Assembly: GCA_011049295.1 (NCBI GenBank)
Contig: DSCA01000091.1
Coordinates: forward strand, 1-6,949
DNA: 6,949 bases
Reading direction: 5' to 3'
Origin: Thermoplasmatales archaeon
GTDB lineage: Archaea; Thermoplasmatota; E2; UBA202; DSCA01
Of the stretch, positions 1 through 6,463 are shown one piece after another. A model generated the notes under the pieces. That model worked only from the letters and a program-made list of their open reading frames with translations, made no database searches and was not told where the DNA came from. Positions within the stretch are counted from its first letter, which is position 1. Every line of letters starts with the position of its first letter. The position numbers and the translations under genes were made by a program.

Positions 1-108
1 ATATATTGTCGTTCGGCTTTATACTCCGTGTTCTTAGGGATGTTTGTCTTGTAGTCATTCACAATCACAAACTGAACTAAGAACACTATTTTTACCCTAC
101 TGTCAAAG
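1..108. mobile_element. AT-rich foreign-looking segment, possible end of an insertion element
   Basis: This stretch has about 36% GC, against visibly GC-rich coding DNA to its right, and it stops abruptly where the permease coding sequence begins. It contains a long fold-back (28-86, listed separately). A short open frame runs from base 3 to a TAA at 78-80 and would end in ...VLRDVCLVVIHNHKLN; this could be the tail of a transposase, but 25 codons are too few to identify and the fold-back overlaps them. The last bases (CTGTCAAAG, 100-108) could belong to a terminal inverted repeat. Only one edge is visible, so neither element family nor exact boundary can be fixed. An assembly join, or ordinary low-GC intergenic DNA, is the alternative. 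Confidence 0.4.
28..86. repeat. Long imperfect inverted repeat (fold-back hairpin)
   Basis: GTGTTCTTAG at 28-37 is the exact reverse complement of CTAAGAACAC at 77-86. Inside it, GTTTGT (42-47) pairs with ACAAAC (67-72) and TTGT (49-52) with ACAA (61-64). That gives 20 base pairs, a 4x4 internal loop (38-41 with 73-76), a small bulge at 48 with 65-66, and an 8-base loop (53-60). The pairing is seen directly; the role is unknown. A subterminal hairpin of a transposable element or a transcription-blocking structure at an element end would both fit. Confidence 0.75.
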
Positions 109-1059
109 TTGGGCTACGACGCCCTGTACGAGCATCTCAACCAGACGGGGGTCATCGAGGTAGACATCGTCACCGACCAGGAGGCGGCCACCGAGCAGGA
201 CCTCTACCGGTACGTGGACCGCAACACCCTGAAGTCGGTGATGCTTATCCCTGAAAACTACTCGGTCGGACTGGCCGTGGCCCTGATCGGGCAGGATGCC
301 CGTCTGGCCCCCAACATAACCCTGCTTCTGGACCAGAGCGAAATGCAGCGGAACAACATCATCATGTCGGTGATGGAACAGCTGGCCAGCCGGTACAACC
401 TCATGCTCGCCGGGGGGTCCCGGTTCGTGCACTTCAACACCTCGGATCTCATCCAGGAGGACTTTGGCTTCATAGACTTTTTCCTGCCCGGGGTGATTGC
501 CCTCACCGTGATGACCAACAGCGTGTTTGGCATCGTGGAGACCAACCTCCGGCTTCGCAAGCGGGGCATCCTCCGCAAGCTGGTTACCACGCCCTTCACC
601 CGCAGCGAATGGCTGATGGCCAAAATGCTGTACATGCTGTTCACCTCTTTCCTGTCCACCTCGGTGGTGCTGGCGGTAGGCATCCTGGTATGGAACATTT
701 CCTTCAAGTTCAACGCCTACCTGTTCATCCTGGTGGTGGCGGCCAGTTTTGCCTTTGCCGGCATAGGTATGCTGCTCACCCGCTTCGTCACCGACGAGGA
801 GACGGCCCCCGCCGCCGCCAACGCAGTGACCTTTCCCCAGATGTTTCTGTCGGGCATCTTCTTCCAACTGGAAACCATGCCCGGGTTCCTGCAGGTCATC
901 GCCAAGTTCATGCCCCTCTACTACGTGGGGGAGGGACTGCGGGACGCCATGATTTACGGAAACATGGAGGGAGCCCTGTTCAACACCATGGTGGTGGTCA
1001 TCTTTGCGGTCATCGTGTTTGCCGCCGGGGTGGCCATCACCAGCTGGAAGGAAAAATAA
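109..1059 (+). CDS. ABC-2 type transporter permease, 5'-truncated
   Basis: This is the membrane subunit of an ABC exporter of the ABC-2 class (drug, lipid or polysaccharide export in characterised members). Residues about 1-120 form the extracytoplasmic domain that normally follows transmembrane helix 1, including the LKSVMLIPENYS stretch typical of this class. Hydrophobic helices lie at about 121-144, 170-196, 203-226, 238-256 and 289-312. Between the first two is the cytoplasmic loop RKRGILRKLVTTPFTRSEWLMAK, the usual ATPase-coupling region. The N-terminal cytoplasmic end and first helix (roughly 50-70 residues) are missing. The nominal TTG at 109 has no SD site, and the frame is already open from base 76, so it is probably not a natural start. 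The sequence change at about 109 suggests interruption by an element. The ATPase partner would be expected upstream but is outside the window. The substrate cannot be told. It ends in TAA, 38 bases before the flavodoxin start at 1098. Confidence 0.85.
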   Translation: MGYDALYEHLNQTGVIEVDIVTDQEAATEQDLYRYVDRNTLKSVMLIPENYSVGLAVALIGQDARLAPNITLLLDQSEMQRNNIIMSVMEQLASRYNLMLAGGSRFVHFNTSDLIQEDFGFIDFFLPGVIALTVMTNSVFGIVETNLRLRKRGILRKLVTTPFTRSEWLMAKMLYMLFTSFLSTSVVLAVGILVWNISFKFNAYLFILVVAASFAFAGIGMLLTRFVTDEETAPAAANAVTFPQMFLSGIFFQLETMPGFLQVIAKFMPLYYVGEGLRDAMIYGNMEGALFNTMVVVIFAVIVFAAGVAITSWKEK

Positions 1060-1097
1060 CCAAAACGTTAAACAGGGATGACAGATAAGGAATGAAC

Positions 1098-1592
1098 ATG
1101 ACGGATGCACTGGTCGTCTACTATTCCCGCACCGGCTGGACCAAAAAGGTGGCCAAAGAGATTGCTCACCGCTTGGCAGCGGAAACCGAAGAGATTGCGG
1201 ATACCGCCCAGCGAGGCGGCATCACGGGATGGCTGCGCTCCGGACGGGAGGCGGTCAGGAAAGCCACCACCACCCTGGAACCACCCAAGAGAGACCCCGA
1301 TGTCTACGACCTGGTGGTAATCGGCACCCCGGTGTGGACCAAAACCGTTTCCACCCCGGTCCGCACCTACCTGCAGCAGCATGCCGACCGCCTGGCCAAG
1401 GTTGCCTTTTTCTGCACCTGCGGCGGCGGAGAGCCGGCACACACCTTCACCGATATGCAGGAGCTCTGCGGGCAGCCCCCGAAAAAAACCCTGTGCCTGA
1501 AAACCAGGAACGTCAGAAGGGACGACTACGAGGCGCCCGTGGAATCATTTGTCAGCGCCCTCCTCGAGGAGAGCGACCTGGATATGGATTAG
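1098..1592 (+). CDS. Flavodoxin family protein
   Basis: The product is a 164-residue single-domain, FMN-binding, flavodoxin-like protein, probably a cytoplasmic electron carrier or small NAD(P)H/quinone-type oxidoreductase. Seen in the sequence: a first strand followed by the phosphate-binding loop YYSRTGWTKKVA (residues 8-19); a second FMN loop, DLVVIGTPVW (71-80); and a third loop, FFCTCGGGEP (104-113). Two cysteines (106, 108) sit in the third loop. ATG 1098 is preferred over ATG 1092 because AAGGA at 1087-1091 lies 6 bases upstream of 1098, but only 0 bases from 1092. The gene follows the permease by 38 bases with no clear promoter, so cotranscription is likely. It ends in TAG at 1590-1592; reading through would add only 10 unremarkable residues after it, so TAG is taken as the stop. 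The redox partner is unknown. Confidence 0.88.
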   Translation: MTDALVVYYSRTGWTKKVAKEIAHRLAAETEEIADTAQRGGITGWLRSGREAVRKATTTLEPPKRDPDVYDLVVIGTPVWTKTVSTPVRTYLQQHADRLAKVAFFCTCGGGEPAHTFTDMQELCGQPPKKTLCLKTRNVRRDDYEAPVESFVSALLEESDLDMD

Positions 1593-1617
1593 CGGATACC
1601 GGGCCACGATCCGCCTG

Positions 1618-2085
1618 CTACTTGACGCCCGGATACATGCGTCCCAGCAGTTCCTTGGCCTCCCGGGCAGAGATGCTGGTGAACGAATAGGTGTTCTTGC
1701 CCCCGCTCCATTTGATGCGGAGTTCGTCGGACTGCTGGCGGGACTGGTCATCCATGCGGCCCTTTTTTATTTTAAGGGATTTTATATGCTCCACCGGAAT
1801 CATAAAGTTTCCCTGGTTTTCGGCCAGGATGGCGGCGGGAGCCATGGTGAAATAGCGCTGATATAGCGTCATCCCGGCGCTCATGGTGGCCAGCGTACGC
1901 TTCAGGAATCCCTTGCCCTCCTCCTTGGCCTCCCGGCTGGCCCGACCGGCCTCCTCCTTTATCATATCGCTCGTTAACTGGGCCACGATTATGCCTGCCC
2001 GGGTCACCACCAGGTTGTAGGCCTTCTGGCCCAGCAGGCCGCTGTGGACGTTGGGGATGACCCCCAGAATACTTTCCTGTTCCAT
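1618..2085 (-). CDS. Hypothetical protein with PH-like fold
   Basis: I do not recognise a characterised family. The 155-residue product has no signal peptide or obvious membrane helix. Residues 21-38 (KAYNLVVTRAGIIVAQLT) and 94-108 (FMIPVEHIKSLKIKK), then ELRIKWSGGKNTYSFTSIS (121-139) and a final helix AREAKELLGRMYP, have the strand pattern and closing helix of bacterial/archaeal PH-like domains. A charged helical insertion (about 38-66) interrupts the sheet. ATG 2085 is chosen over the TTG at 2106: a TATA-like element at 2117-2124 would place the transcript start near 2093, and AGGG lies 7 bases upstream of the ATG. The gene ends in TAG at 1618-1620, 25 bases from the convergent flavodoxin stop. 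The order after the fusA operon suggests possible read-through transcription, but it has its own apparent promoter. Confidence 0.7.
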   Translation of the reverse strand: MEQESILGVIPNVHSGLLGQKAYNLVVTRAGIIVAQLTSDMIKEEAGRASREAKEEGKGFLKRTLATMSAGMTLYQRYFTMAPAAILAENQGNFMIPVEHIKSLKIKKGRMDDQSRQQSDELRIKWSGGKNTYSFTSISAREAKELLGRMYPGVK

Positions 2086-2116
2086 GGTTAAACCCTGTCC
2101 AGACAACCGCCGTACA

Positions 2117-2124
2117 TATTAAAA
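2117..2124 (-). promoter_or_regulatory. Candidate TATA box for the PH-like gene
   Basis: The minus strand reads CATTTTAATATG here. A TATA centre near 2120 predicts a start near 2093, giving a leader of about 8 bases before ATG 2085, which suits archaeal promoter geometry. The match is by eye only, and no clear BRE is seen. Confidence 0.4.
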
Positions 2125-2134
2125 TGTGTCTGGT

Positions 2135-2530
2135 TCAGCCGCCCTTCTTTTCCTGCTCCTTCAGCTCCTTCTTGCGGGCTTTGGCTGCCGCCTTGGCCGC
2201 CTTTTTCCGGGCCTTGGCCTCCGCCCGGATGCGCTCCCGTTCCACCTCTGCCTCCAGCCGGGCTCGCTCCACGTCCTCCGACACCGGAGGCTGCTCCTCG
2301 GCCGCATCCAGCCCCGAGCGGTAGCGATAGGTGAGGGCCAGGGCCAGAGAGATGTACAGTATGAGCGCTACACCCAGCAGCAGCATGACGCGGTCGTCTA
2401 TGGACACCCCGGATATCTCCAGAAAAATGCGCAGGGCCAGCAGCAGGGAAAGCATGATGCCCCCGGCCCAGGCGTGGTGATGGTAGCGGCGGTACCGTTT
2501 TTTGTATTCACAGAGGGTCTTGGAGTCCAT
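2135..2530 (-). CDS. Two-helix membrane protein with long charged helical tail
   Basis: Unrecognised family, 131 residues. A short basic N-terminus (YKKRYRRYHHH, 9-19) precedes two hydrophobic segments (about 22-39 and 47-67). A Pro-containing linker follows (to about 83), then a 45-residue Ala/Glu/Lys/Arg tail (84-128) with no helix breakers. The first half of the tail mixes Glu and Arg as in a coiled coil or a stable single alpha-helix; the end is strongly basic (ARKKAAKAAAKARKK). By the positive-inside rule both ends are likely cytoplasmic. It starts 8 bases after the fusA stop, so it should be cotranscribed with the translation operon. No strong SD is seen, so expression may depend on coupling to fusA. 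It occupies the place where archaea often have EF-1alpha. A role in tethering ribosomes to the membrane would be consistent but is speculation. It ends in TGA. Confidence 0.75.
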   Translation of the reverse strand: MDSKTLCEYKKRYRRYHHHAWAGGIMLSLLLALRIFLEISGVSIDDRVMLLLGVALILYISLALALTYRYRSGLDAAEEQPPVSEDVERARLEAEVERERIRAEAKARKKAAKAAAKARKKELKEQEKKGG

Positions 2531-2538
2531 AGGCCAGC

Positions 2539-4734
2539 TTAGCCCATGTAGTGTTCAGGGCCCCAGGGCTCGGGTTTCAGCCCCTTGCGCTCGCGCACCT
2601 TGGCGGTTACCTCGTCCAGCAGGTGGGGCGGGAGGGGTTCGAAGCCCATGTTTTCCGTGTTCCACAGCACCCGGCCGCCAGTGGCGGAGCGGATAGCCGA
2701 GGCGAAGCCGAACATCTCGGCCACCGGGGCCTTTCCGTGAATGATGGTCATGTCGCCCTCGGTCTCCATGTCGGTGATGGTGGCCCGTCGCTGCTGCAGC
2801 TCCTTGCTCACCTCGCCCATCAGGTCGTGGGGCACCGAGATGTATATCTTCTGCATGGGTTCCAGCAGCGTGGTTTTGGCCACGGTCATGGCTCCATAGA
2901 TGGCATTGCGCACGGCGGGAATAATCTGGGCCGGACCGCGGTGGATGGCATCCTCGTGCAGCTTGGCGTCCACCAGTCGCACCTTGACCCCCATCACCGG
3001 CTCATTGGCCCGGGGGCCGCTGTCCATGACTTCCTCGAAGGATTGCTTCACCAGTTCCTTGGTCTCAAACAGGTGCTGGATACCCTTGGTGACATCGGCG
3101 ATAATGTTCTGACCCTTGACGGCAAATATGCCCTTGGCCTCGTCCCGGTCCATTCCCATCTCCTGCAGCATTTTGGCCACCTCCTTGCTGTGCTTCTTGA
3201 CGTTCTCCGGTATCTGGCCCTCCTTGATGGCCTGCTGCACCGCCTCCTCCAGGGGCTCCACCTCTACATAGATGTAGTTGTGCTTGTTGGGGGATTTCCC
3301 CTCGAACTTGGACGCCCTTCCCTGCACCGTCTCCCGGTAGATGACCGTGGGCTCGGAGGTGACGATGTCCACTCCCTGCTCCTTGACGATGCGGTACTCG
3401 GTGATTTCCAGGTGCAGCTCGCCCATGCCGCTCATCAGGTATTCGCCCGACTCCTGGTCGATGTTCACCACGATGGAGGGGTCGGCCTTGGAGATGTTGC
3501 GCAGGGTCTTCACCAGTTTGGGCAGGTCGGAGGGGCGCTTGGCCTCCACCTTCACCGTGACCACCGGGTCGGAAATGTGCTTGATGGTCTCGAAGGGTTC
3601 CACCTCCGGCTGGTCGGTCACCGTGGAGCCGGCTATGGCGTCGCGCAGGCCGGTGATGGCAGCGATGTTGCCCGCCTCCACGTTCTGCACGGGAATGCGG
3701 TCGTTGCCCACCATGATGGACACCTGCTGGGTGCGGTATTTCTTGGGCATACCGCTGATGTAGACTTCCTGCCCCTCATGGATGGTGCCGCCGTATACCC
3801 GACCGAAGGCTATTTCGCCCGCGTGGGGGTCAATGATGATCTTGGTGACCATGATGGCCAGGGGGCCGTCGGAGTCACAGTTAATCATGGCCTTTCCCGC
3901 CTTGGACTCCGGATCTCCCTTCCAGATGACCGGGATACGGTACCTCTGCGCCACCTGGGGATTGGGAAGGTGGTCAATCACCATGTCCAGGGCCACCTCG
4001 TGGATGGGGAGTCTCTTGGCCAGTATCTTCTCTTCCTTCTTCCGGCAGTATTCGTAGATGTCCTTGAAGGTGATACCCGTCTTTTCCGTGTAGGGCTTGG
4101 AGATGGCCCAGTTGTGCAGGGAGCTGCCGAAGATGACGCTGCCGTCCTCAACGGTTACCTTCCATTCCTCCCTGAACTCGTCGGGAACCATCTTCTTGAT
4201 GAGCTTGTTCACCTCGTTGATAATCTTGACAAACTGGGCCTGCATCTCGTTGAAGTCCATCTTGAGCTCGTTGATCAGCCGGTCCACCTTGTTGATCAGC
4301 AGCACCGGTTTCACCTTCTCCCGCAGGGCCTGCCGGAGCACGGTCTCTGTCTGGGGCATGACTCCCTCCACCGCACATACCACCACAATGCCTCCGTCCA
4401 CGGCCCGCATGGCACGGGTCACGTCACCGCCGAAGTCCACGTGGCCGGGAGTGTCAATGAGATTAATCAGGTATTCCTGGCCCTCATACTCATGCACCAT
4501 GGAAGCAGATGCAGCATTGATGGTGATGCCGCGGGCCTGCTCCTGCTCGTCGTAGTCCAGGGCCAGCTGCTCGCCGGCCAGGTCCTCGGAAATCATGCCG
4601 GCGCCGGCCAGCAGGTTATCCGAAAAGGTGGTCTTGCCGTGGTCTATGTGGGCCACGATGCCAATGTTGCGAATGCGGTCCAGCTGTTTTCGCAGCTTCT
4701 GCGCTTTCTTGACGTTGTCTTCCTTTCGTCCCAT
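2539..4734 (-). CDS. fusA: Elongation factor 2 (aEF-2)
   Basis: This GTPase catalyses ribosomal translocation of tRNA and mRNA. It has 731 residues, the normal archaeal length. The GTPase motifs are intact: AHIDHGKT (28-35), ARGIT (67-71), DTPGH (94-98) and NKVD (148-151). Domain II/III follows (about 265-450, with GEYLMSGMGELHLEI at 430-444), then domain IV with DAIHRG (595-600), in which His598 is the expected diphthamide site, and a C-terminal domain. The start is fixed at ATG 4734 by GAGGTGA at 4740-4746, five bases upstream and overlapping the rps7 TGA. A frame extension to 4893 lies inside rps7 and encodes a Gln/Gly/Arg-rich stretch unrelated to EF-2. It is third in the rps12-rps7-fusA operon and probably translationally coupled to rps7. 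Stop is TAA. The MGRKEDN start and GITINAA motif resemble Thermoplasmata EF-2. Confidence 0.98.
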   Translation of the reverse strand: MGRKEDNVKKAQKLRKQLDRIRNIGIVAHIDHGKTTFSDNLLAGAGMISEDLAGEQLALDYDEQEQARGITINAASASMVHEYEGQEYLINLIDTPGHVDFGGDVTRAMRAVDGGIVVVCAVEGVMPQTETVLRQALREKVKPVLLINKVDRLINELKMDFNEMQAQFVKIINEVNKLIKKMVPDEFREEWKVTVEDGSVIFGSSLHNWAISKPYTEKTGITFKDIYEYCRKKEEKILAKRLPIHEVALDMVIDHLPNPQVAQRYRIPVIWKGDPESKAGKAMINCDSDGPLAIMVTKIIIDPHAGEIAFGRVYGGTIHEGQEVYISGMPKKYRTQQVSIMVGNDRIPVQNVEAGNIAAITGLRDAIAGSTVTDQPEVEPFETIKHISDPVVTVKVEAKRPSDLPKLVKTLRNISKADPSIVVNIDQESGEYLMSGMGELHLEITEYRIVKEQGVDIVTSEPTVIYRETVQGRASKFEGKSPNKHNYIYVEVEPLEEAVQQAIKEGQIPENVKKHSKEVAKMLQEMGMDRDEAKGIFAVKGQNIIADVTKGIQHLFETKELVKQSFEEVMDSGPRANEPVMGVKVRLVDAKLHEDAIHRGPAQIIPAVRNAIYGAMTVAKTTLLEPMQKIYISVPHDLMGEVSKELQQRRATITDMETEGDMTIIHGKAPVAEMFGFASAIRSATGGRVLWNTENMGFEPLPPHLLDEVTAKVRERKGLKPEPWGPEHYMG

Positions 4735-4739
4735 AAAAA

Positions 4740-4746
4740 TCACCTC
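4740..4746 (-). promoter_or_regulatory. Strong ribosome binding site of fusA overlapping rps7 stop
   Basis: The minus strand reads GAGGTGATTTTTATG. GAGGTGAT complements the archaeal 16S 3' end (known consensus GGAGGTGATC) and includes the TGA stop of rps7. The five-T spacer leads straight to the fusA ATG, which suggests translational coupling. Confidence 0.85.
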
Positions 4747-5312
4747 GCGCTCTTGGAGATGCGCTCCATTTCTCCCTTCTTGTTCACCGCAAAGGATGCC
4801 GGGTCGTCGTTGGCCGCCTTGATTATCTCCTCGGCCAGGCAGACCTCGATGCCCTTGTTGCTGCCGGTGGTGCTGTTGATGGCGCCCTTGCACAGGTTAC
4901 GCAGGGCCACGTCCAGCCGGCGCAGAGGAGCGCTGTCCACCGCCTGCGGTATGTAAATGCCGGAGAGAAACAGACGGGTGGCCTCCTCCCGGGGGGCCGA
5001 GTTTTCGATGGCCCGGATGAACACCTGAACGGGGTTGTCGTCAGTCTTCTCGTGGATGATGCCGAAGGCGTTCCGCACGATGTTGACGGCCTTGGTCTTC
5101 TTGCCCGTGTAGCGGCCGGTGCGCATCATGTTGTTGATCAGGCGCTCGATGATGGACAGGTTGGCCTTTTTGAAACGCCGATTGGCATGCCGGGCGTGCT
5201 GATGTACCTGCCGGGTTTCCAGGTTTATGTACCGGGCCAGCCCCTGGTCCCTGATGGTCAGGTTGTCAACGTCATATTTGTCAAACAACGGAGGGATATT
5301 TTCTACTGCCAT
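4740..5312 (-). CDS. rps7: Small-subunit ribosomal protein uS7
   Basis: This is the 190-residue uS7 protein, which nucleates assembly of the 30S head and contacts E-site tRNA and mRNA. Archaeal form: an N-terminal extension (residues 1-45, ...DVDNLTIRDQGLARYINLE...) precedes the helical core. The core includes the conserved stretch IIERLINNMMRTGRYTGKKTKA (54-75), AIENSAPREE (105-114), and the loop QAVDSAPLRRLDVALR (127-142). The C-terminal helix ends KGEMERISKSAR. ATG 5312 lies 4 bases after the rps12 TGA; its SD is poor (only GATGAT just upstream, across the rps12 stop), so coupling to rps12 translation is likely. It ends in TGA within the fusA SD. Confidence 0.97.
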   Translation of the reverse strand: MAVENIPPLFDKYDVDNLTIRDQGLARYINLETRQVHQHARHANRRFKKANLSIIERLINNMMRTGRYTGKKTKAVNIVRNAFGIIHEKTDDNPVQVFIRAIENSAPREEATRLFLSGIYIPQAVDSAPLRRLDVALRNLCKGAINSTTGSNKGIEVCLAEEIIKAANDDPASFAVNKKGEMERISKSAR

Positions 5313-5316
5313 GGTA

Positions 5317-5745
5317 TCATCTTACTGGTTTTTCCACTTTCCCCCACACCATTTCCTGCAGGGATACGTTATTGACCTTGATGACCTTGTACCGCACGCC
5401 GGGGATGTCTCCATAGGATTTTCCCATGGCCCCGCCGATGCCCTCCACCAGCACCTCGTCGTGCTCGTCAATGAAGGAGATGGCCTTGTCGCCGGGGGCA
5501 AAGGCCGTAATCATCTTGCCGTTTTTGATGAGCTGGATGCGCACACACTTCCGGATGGCGGAGTTGGGCTGCTTGGCCTCGATGCCCACCTTCTCGATGA
5601 CGATGCCCCGCCCCTGCGGAGCGCCTTCCAGGGGGTCGGTACGCTTCTTGAGATTAAGCACGCGGCGCTTGTAGGTCATGTCGTGCCATCTGAACTTCTG
5701 TCGGTCGTTTTTGAGCTTTCTGGCTGCGTTCAGTCCCTTGCCCAT
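5317..5745 (-). CDS. rps12: Small-subunit ribosomal protein uS12
   Basis: This is the 142-residue archaeal/eukaryal-type uS12 of the decoding centre, which monitors codon-anticodon pairing and contacts EF-2 domain III. Seen: N-terminal MGKGLNAARKLKNDRQKFRW; the decoding loop EAKQPNSAIRKCVRIQLIKNGK (56-77) with PNSA at 60-63; and the second conserved loop with PGDKAISFIDEHDEVLVEGIGG (84-105). The length is normal. ATG 5745 is supported by GGTGA at 5750-5754 and a TATA box at 5781-5787. It is the first gene of the rps12-rps7-fusA operon and stops with TGA. In many archaea rpl30e and nusA lie directly upstream; here a divergent hydrolase does. Confidence 0.98.
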   Translation of the reverse strand: MGKGLNAARKLKNDRQKFRWHDMTYKRRVLNLKKRTDPLEGAPQGRGIVIEKVGIEAKQPNSAIRKCVRIQLIKNGKMITAFAPGDKAISFIDEHDEVLVEGIGGAMGKSYGDIPGVRYKVIKVNNVSLQEMVWGKVEKPVR

Positions 5746-5748
5746 TTT

Positions 5749-5754
5749 CTCACC
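5749..5754 (-). promoter_or_regulatory. Ribosome binding site of rps12
   Basis: The minus strand reads TGGTGAGAAAATG. GGTGA matches the archaeal SD core, with 4 bases between its last A and the ATG. This confirms the start at 5745. Confidence 0.75.
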
Positions 5755-5780
5755 AATTGGGATGGCTAATGTGCTTCTGG

Positions 5781-5788
5781 TATATAAT
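5781..5788 (-). promoter_or_regulatory. TATA box of the rps12-rps7-fusA operon, possibly bidirectional
   Basis: The minus strand reads TGATTATATACC, an archaeal-type TATA element. With the usual spacing of about 27 bases from the box centre, transcription would start near 5757, giving a short leader (about 12 bases) that just includes the GGTGAG ribosome site. The same bases read TATATAAT on the plus strand and could also serve the divergent hydrolase, with a start near 5811 and a leader of about 38 bases. No other strong AT element is seen in the 103-base gap between the two genes. BRE elements are not evident. Confidence 0.65.
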
Positions 5789-5848
5789 CATAACGGGGCG
5801 GTCCCGGTGGGGGCAAAGGTGTTTTAAGCAGCGGGAACATCCACCGTC

Positions 5849-6463
5849 ATGCGCGTGGAAACCCTCCGTCTCATGGATGGGGCGCTGAGCGCGGCCATCC
5901 ATCACGCCTCACCCCATCGGCACATCATCTGTTGCCACGGTCTCCACTCCAGCAAAGACAGCCGCAAACACCGTCAGCTGGCCGCCCGGGCCCAGGAGGC
6001 AGGCATCACCGTGACCCGGTTTGACTTTCGGGGATGCGGGGAAAGCCACGGGGAGATGAAGGAGTCCACCCTGAGCCGGCGTATGGAGGAGTTGCAGGAG
6101 GTCATTCGCTACCTGAGGGAGAGGTTCGACAGACCCCGCCTGGCCCTCTTCGGCTCCTCCTTCGGCGGCATGACGACCATCATGATGGCGGCCCGGGGGG
6201 ATATCGATGCTCTGGCCGTGATGGCCACCCCCCACGCCATCACCCAGGACCTGGGGCTGGGAGCCGCCTTTATGCGCGACCTGGAGAGACACGACGTGCT
6301 GGCGGCGGTGGCCCGTGCCCCGCCCATCCTCATTCTGCAGGGAACTCAGGACGAGCTGGTCCCCGTGGAGCAGGCCCGTCAGCTCTATGCCCGGGCTCCG
6401 GGACCCAAAAGACTGCTCCTCTTCGACACGGACCACTCGTTTACCCATCAGCAGGAGCGGTAG
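5849..6463 (+). CDS. Alpha/beta hydrolase, interrupted near its end by TAG
   Basis: This is a cytoplasmic serine hydrolase of the alpha/beta fold (esterase, acyl-peptidase or dienelactone-hydrolase-like); the substrate is unknown. The 204 residues to the first TAG include the oxyanion-side HG of CCHGLHSSKDS (30-31), FDFRGCGES (58-66), the nucleophile elbow GSSFGG (102-107, Ser104), the acid Asp168 in LQGTQDELVP, and the catalytic His196 in DTDHSF. The triad is therefore complete before the TAG. No signal peptide or lid insertion is apparent. ATG 5849 has no convincing SD (GCGGGAA is about 11 bases away); GTG 5855 is an alternative start. The gene is divergent from rps12 and may share its AT-rich promoter element. 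The closing helix usually found after the catalytic His is encoded in the same frame beyond the TAG (see the next entry), so this product is either slightly truncated or extended by read-through. Confidence 0.88.
   Translation: MRVETLRLMDGALSAAIHHASPHRHIICCHGLHSSKDSRKHRQLAARAQEAGITVTRFDFRGCGESHGEMKESTLSRRMEELQEVIRYLRERFDRPRLALFGSSFGGMTTIMMAARGDIDALAVMATPHAITQDLGLGAAFMRDLERHDVLAAVARAPPILILQGTQDELVPVEQARQLYARAPGPKRLLLFDTDHSFTHQQER

Noticed and set aside
103..1110. Minus-strand open frame of 335 codons opposite the permease
   Set aside because: The His/Gly/Val-rich product has no domain, and the plus strand encodes clear ABC-2 membrane helices.
1590..1625. Flavodoxin extended through TAG to TGA at 1623
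   Set aside because: The added residues (RIPGHDPPAT) are not flavodoxin-like, and the fold is complete before the TAG.
1762..1790. Plus-strand T-rich run as a terminator for the flavodoxin
   Set aside because: It is about 170 bases past the stop and is explained by Lys/Ile codons (IKSLKIKKG) of the minus-strand gene.
4735..4893. N-terminal extension of EF-2 by 53 residues
   Set aside because: It overlaps rps7, is Gln/Gly/Arg-rich and unlike EF-2, while GAGGTGA at 4740-4746 marks the start at 4734.
2551..4956. Open frame of 801 codons on the plus strand antisense to fusA
   Set aside because: It is the mirror of a highly conserved GC-rich gene; its product is rich in His, Gly and Leu with no recognisable domain and no start signal.
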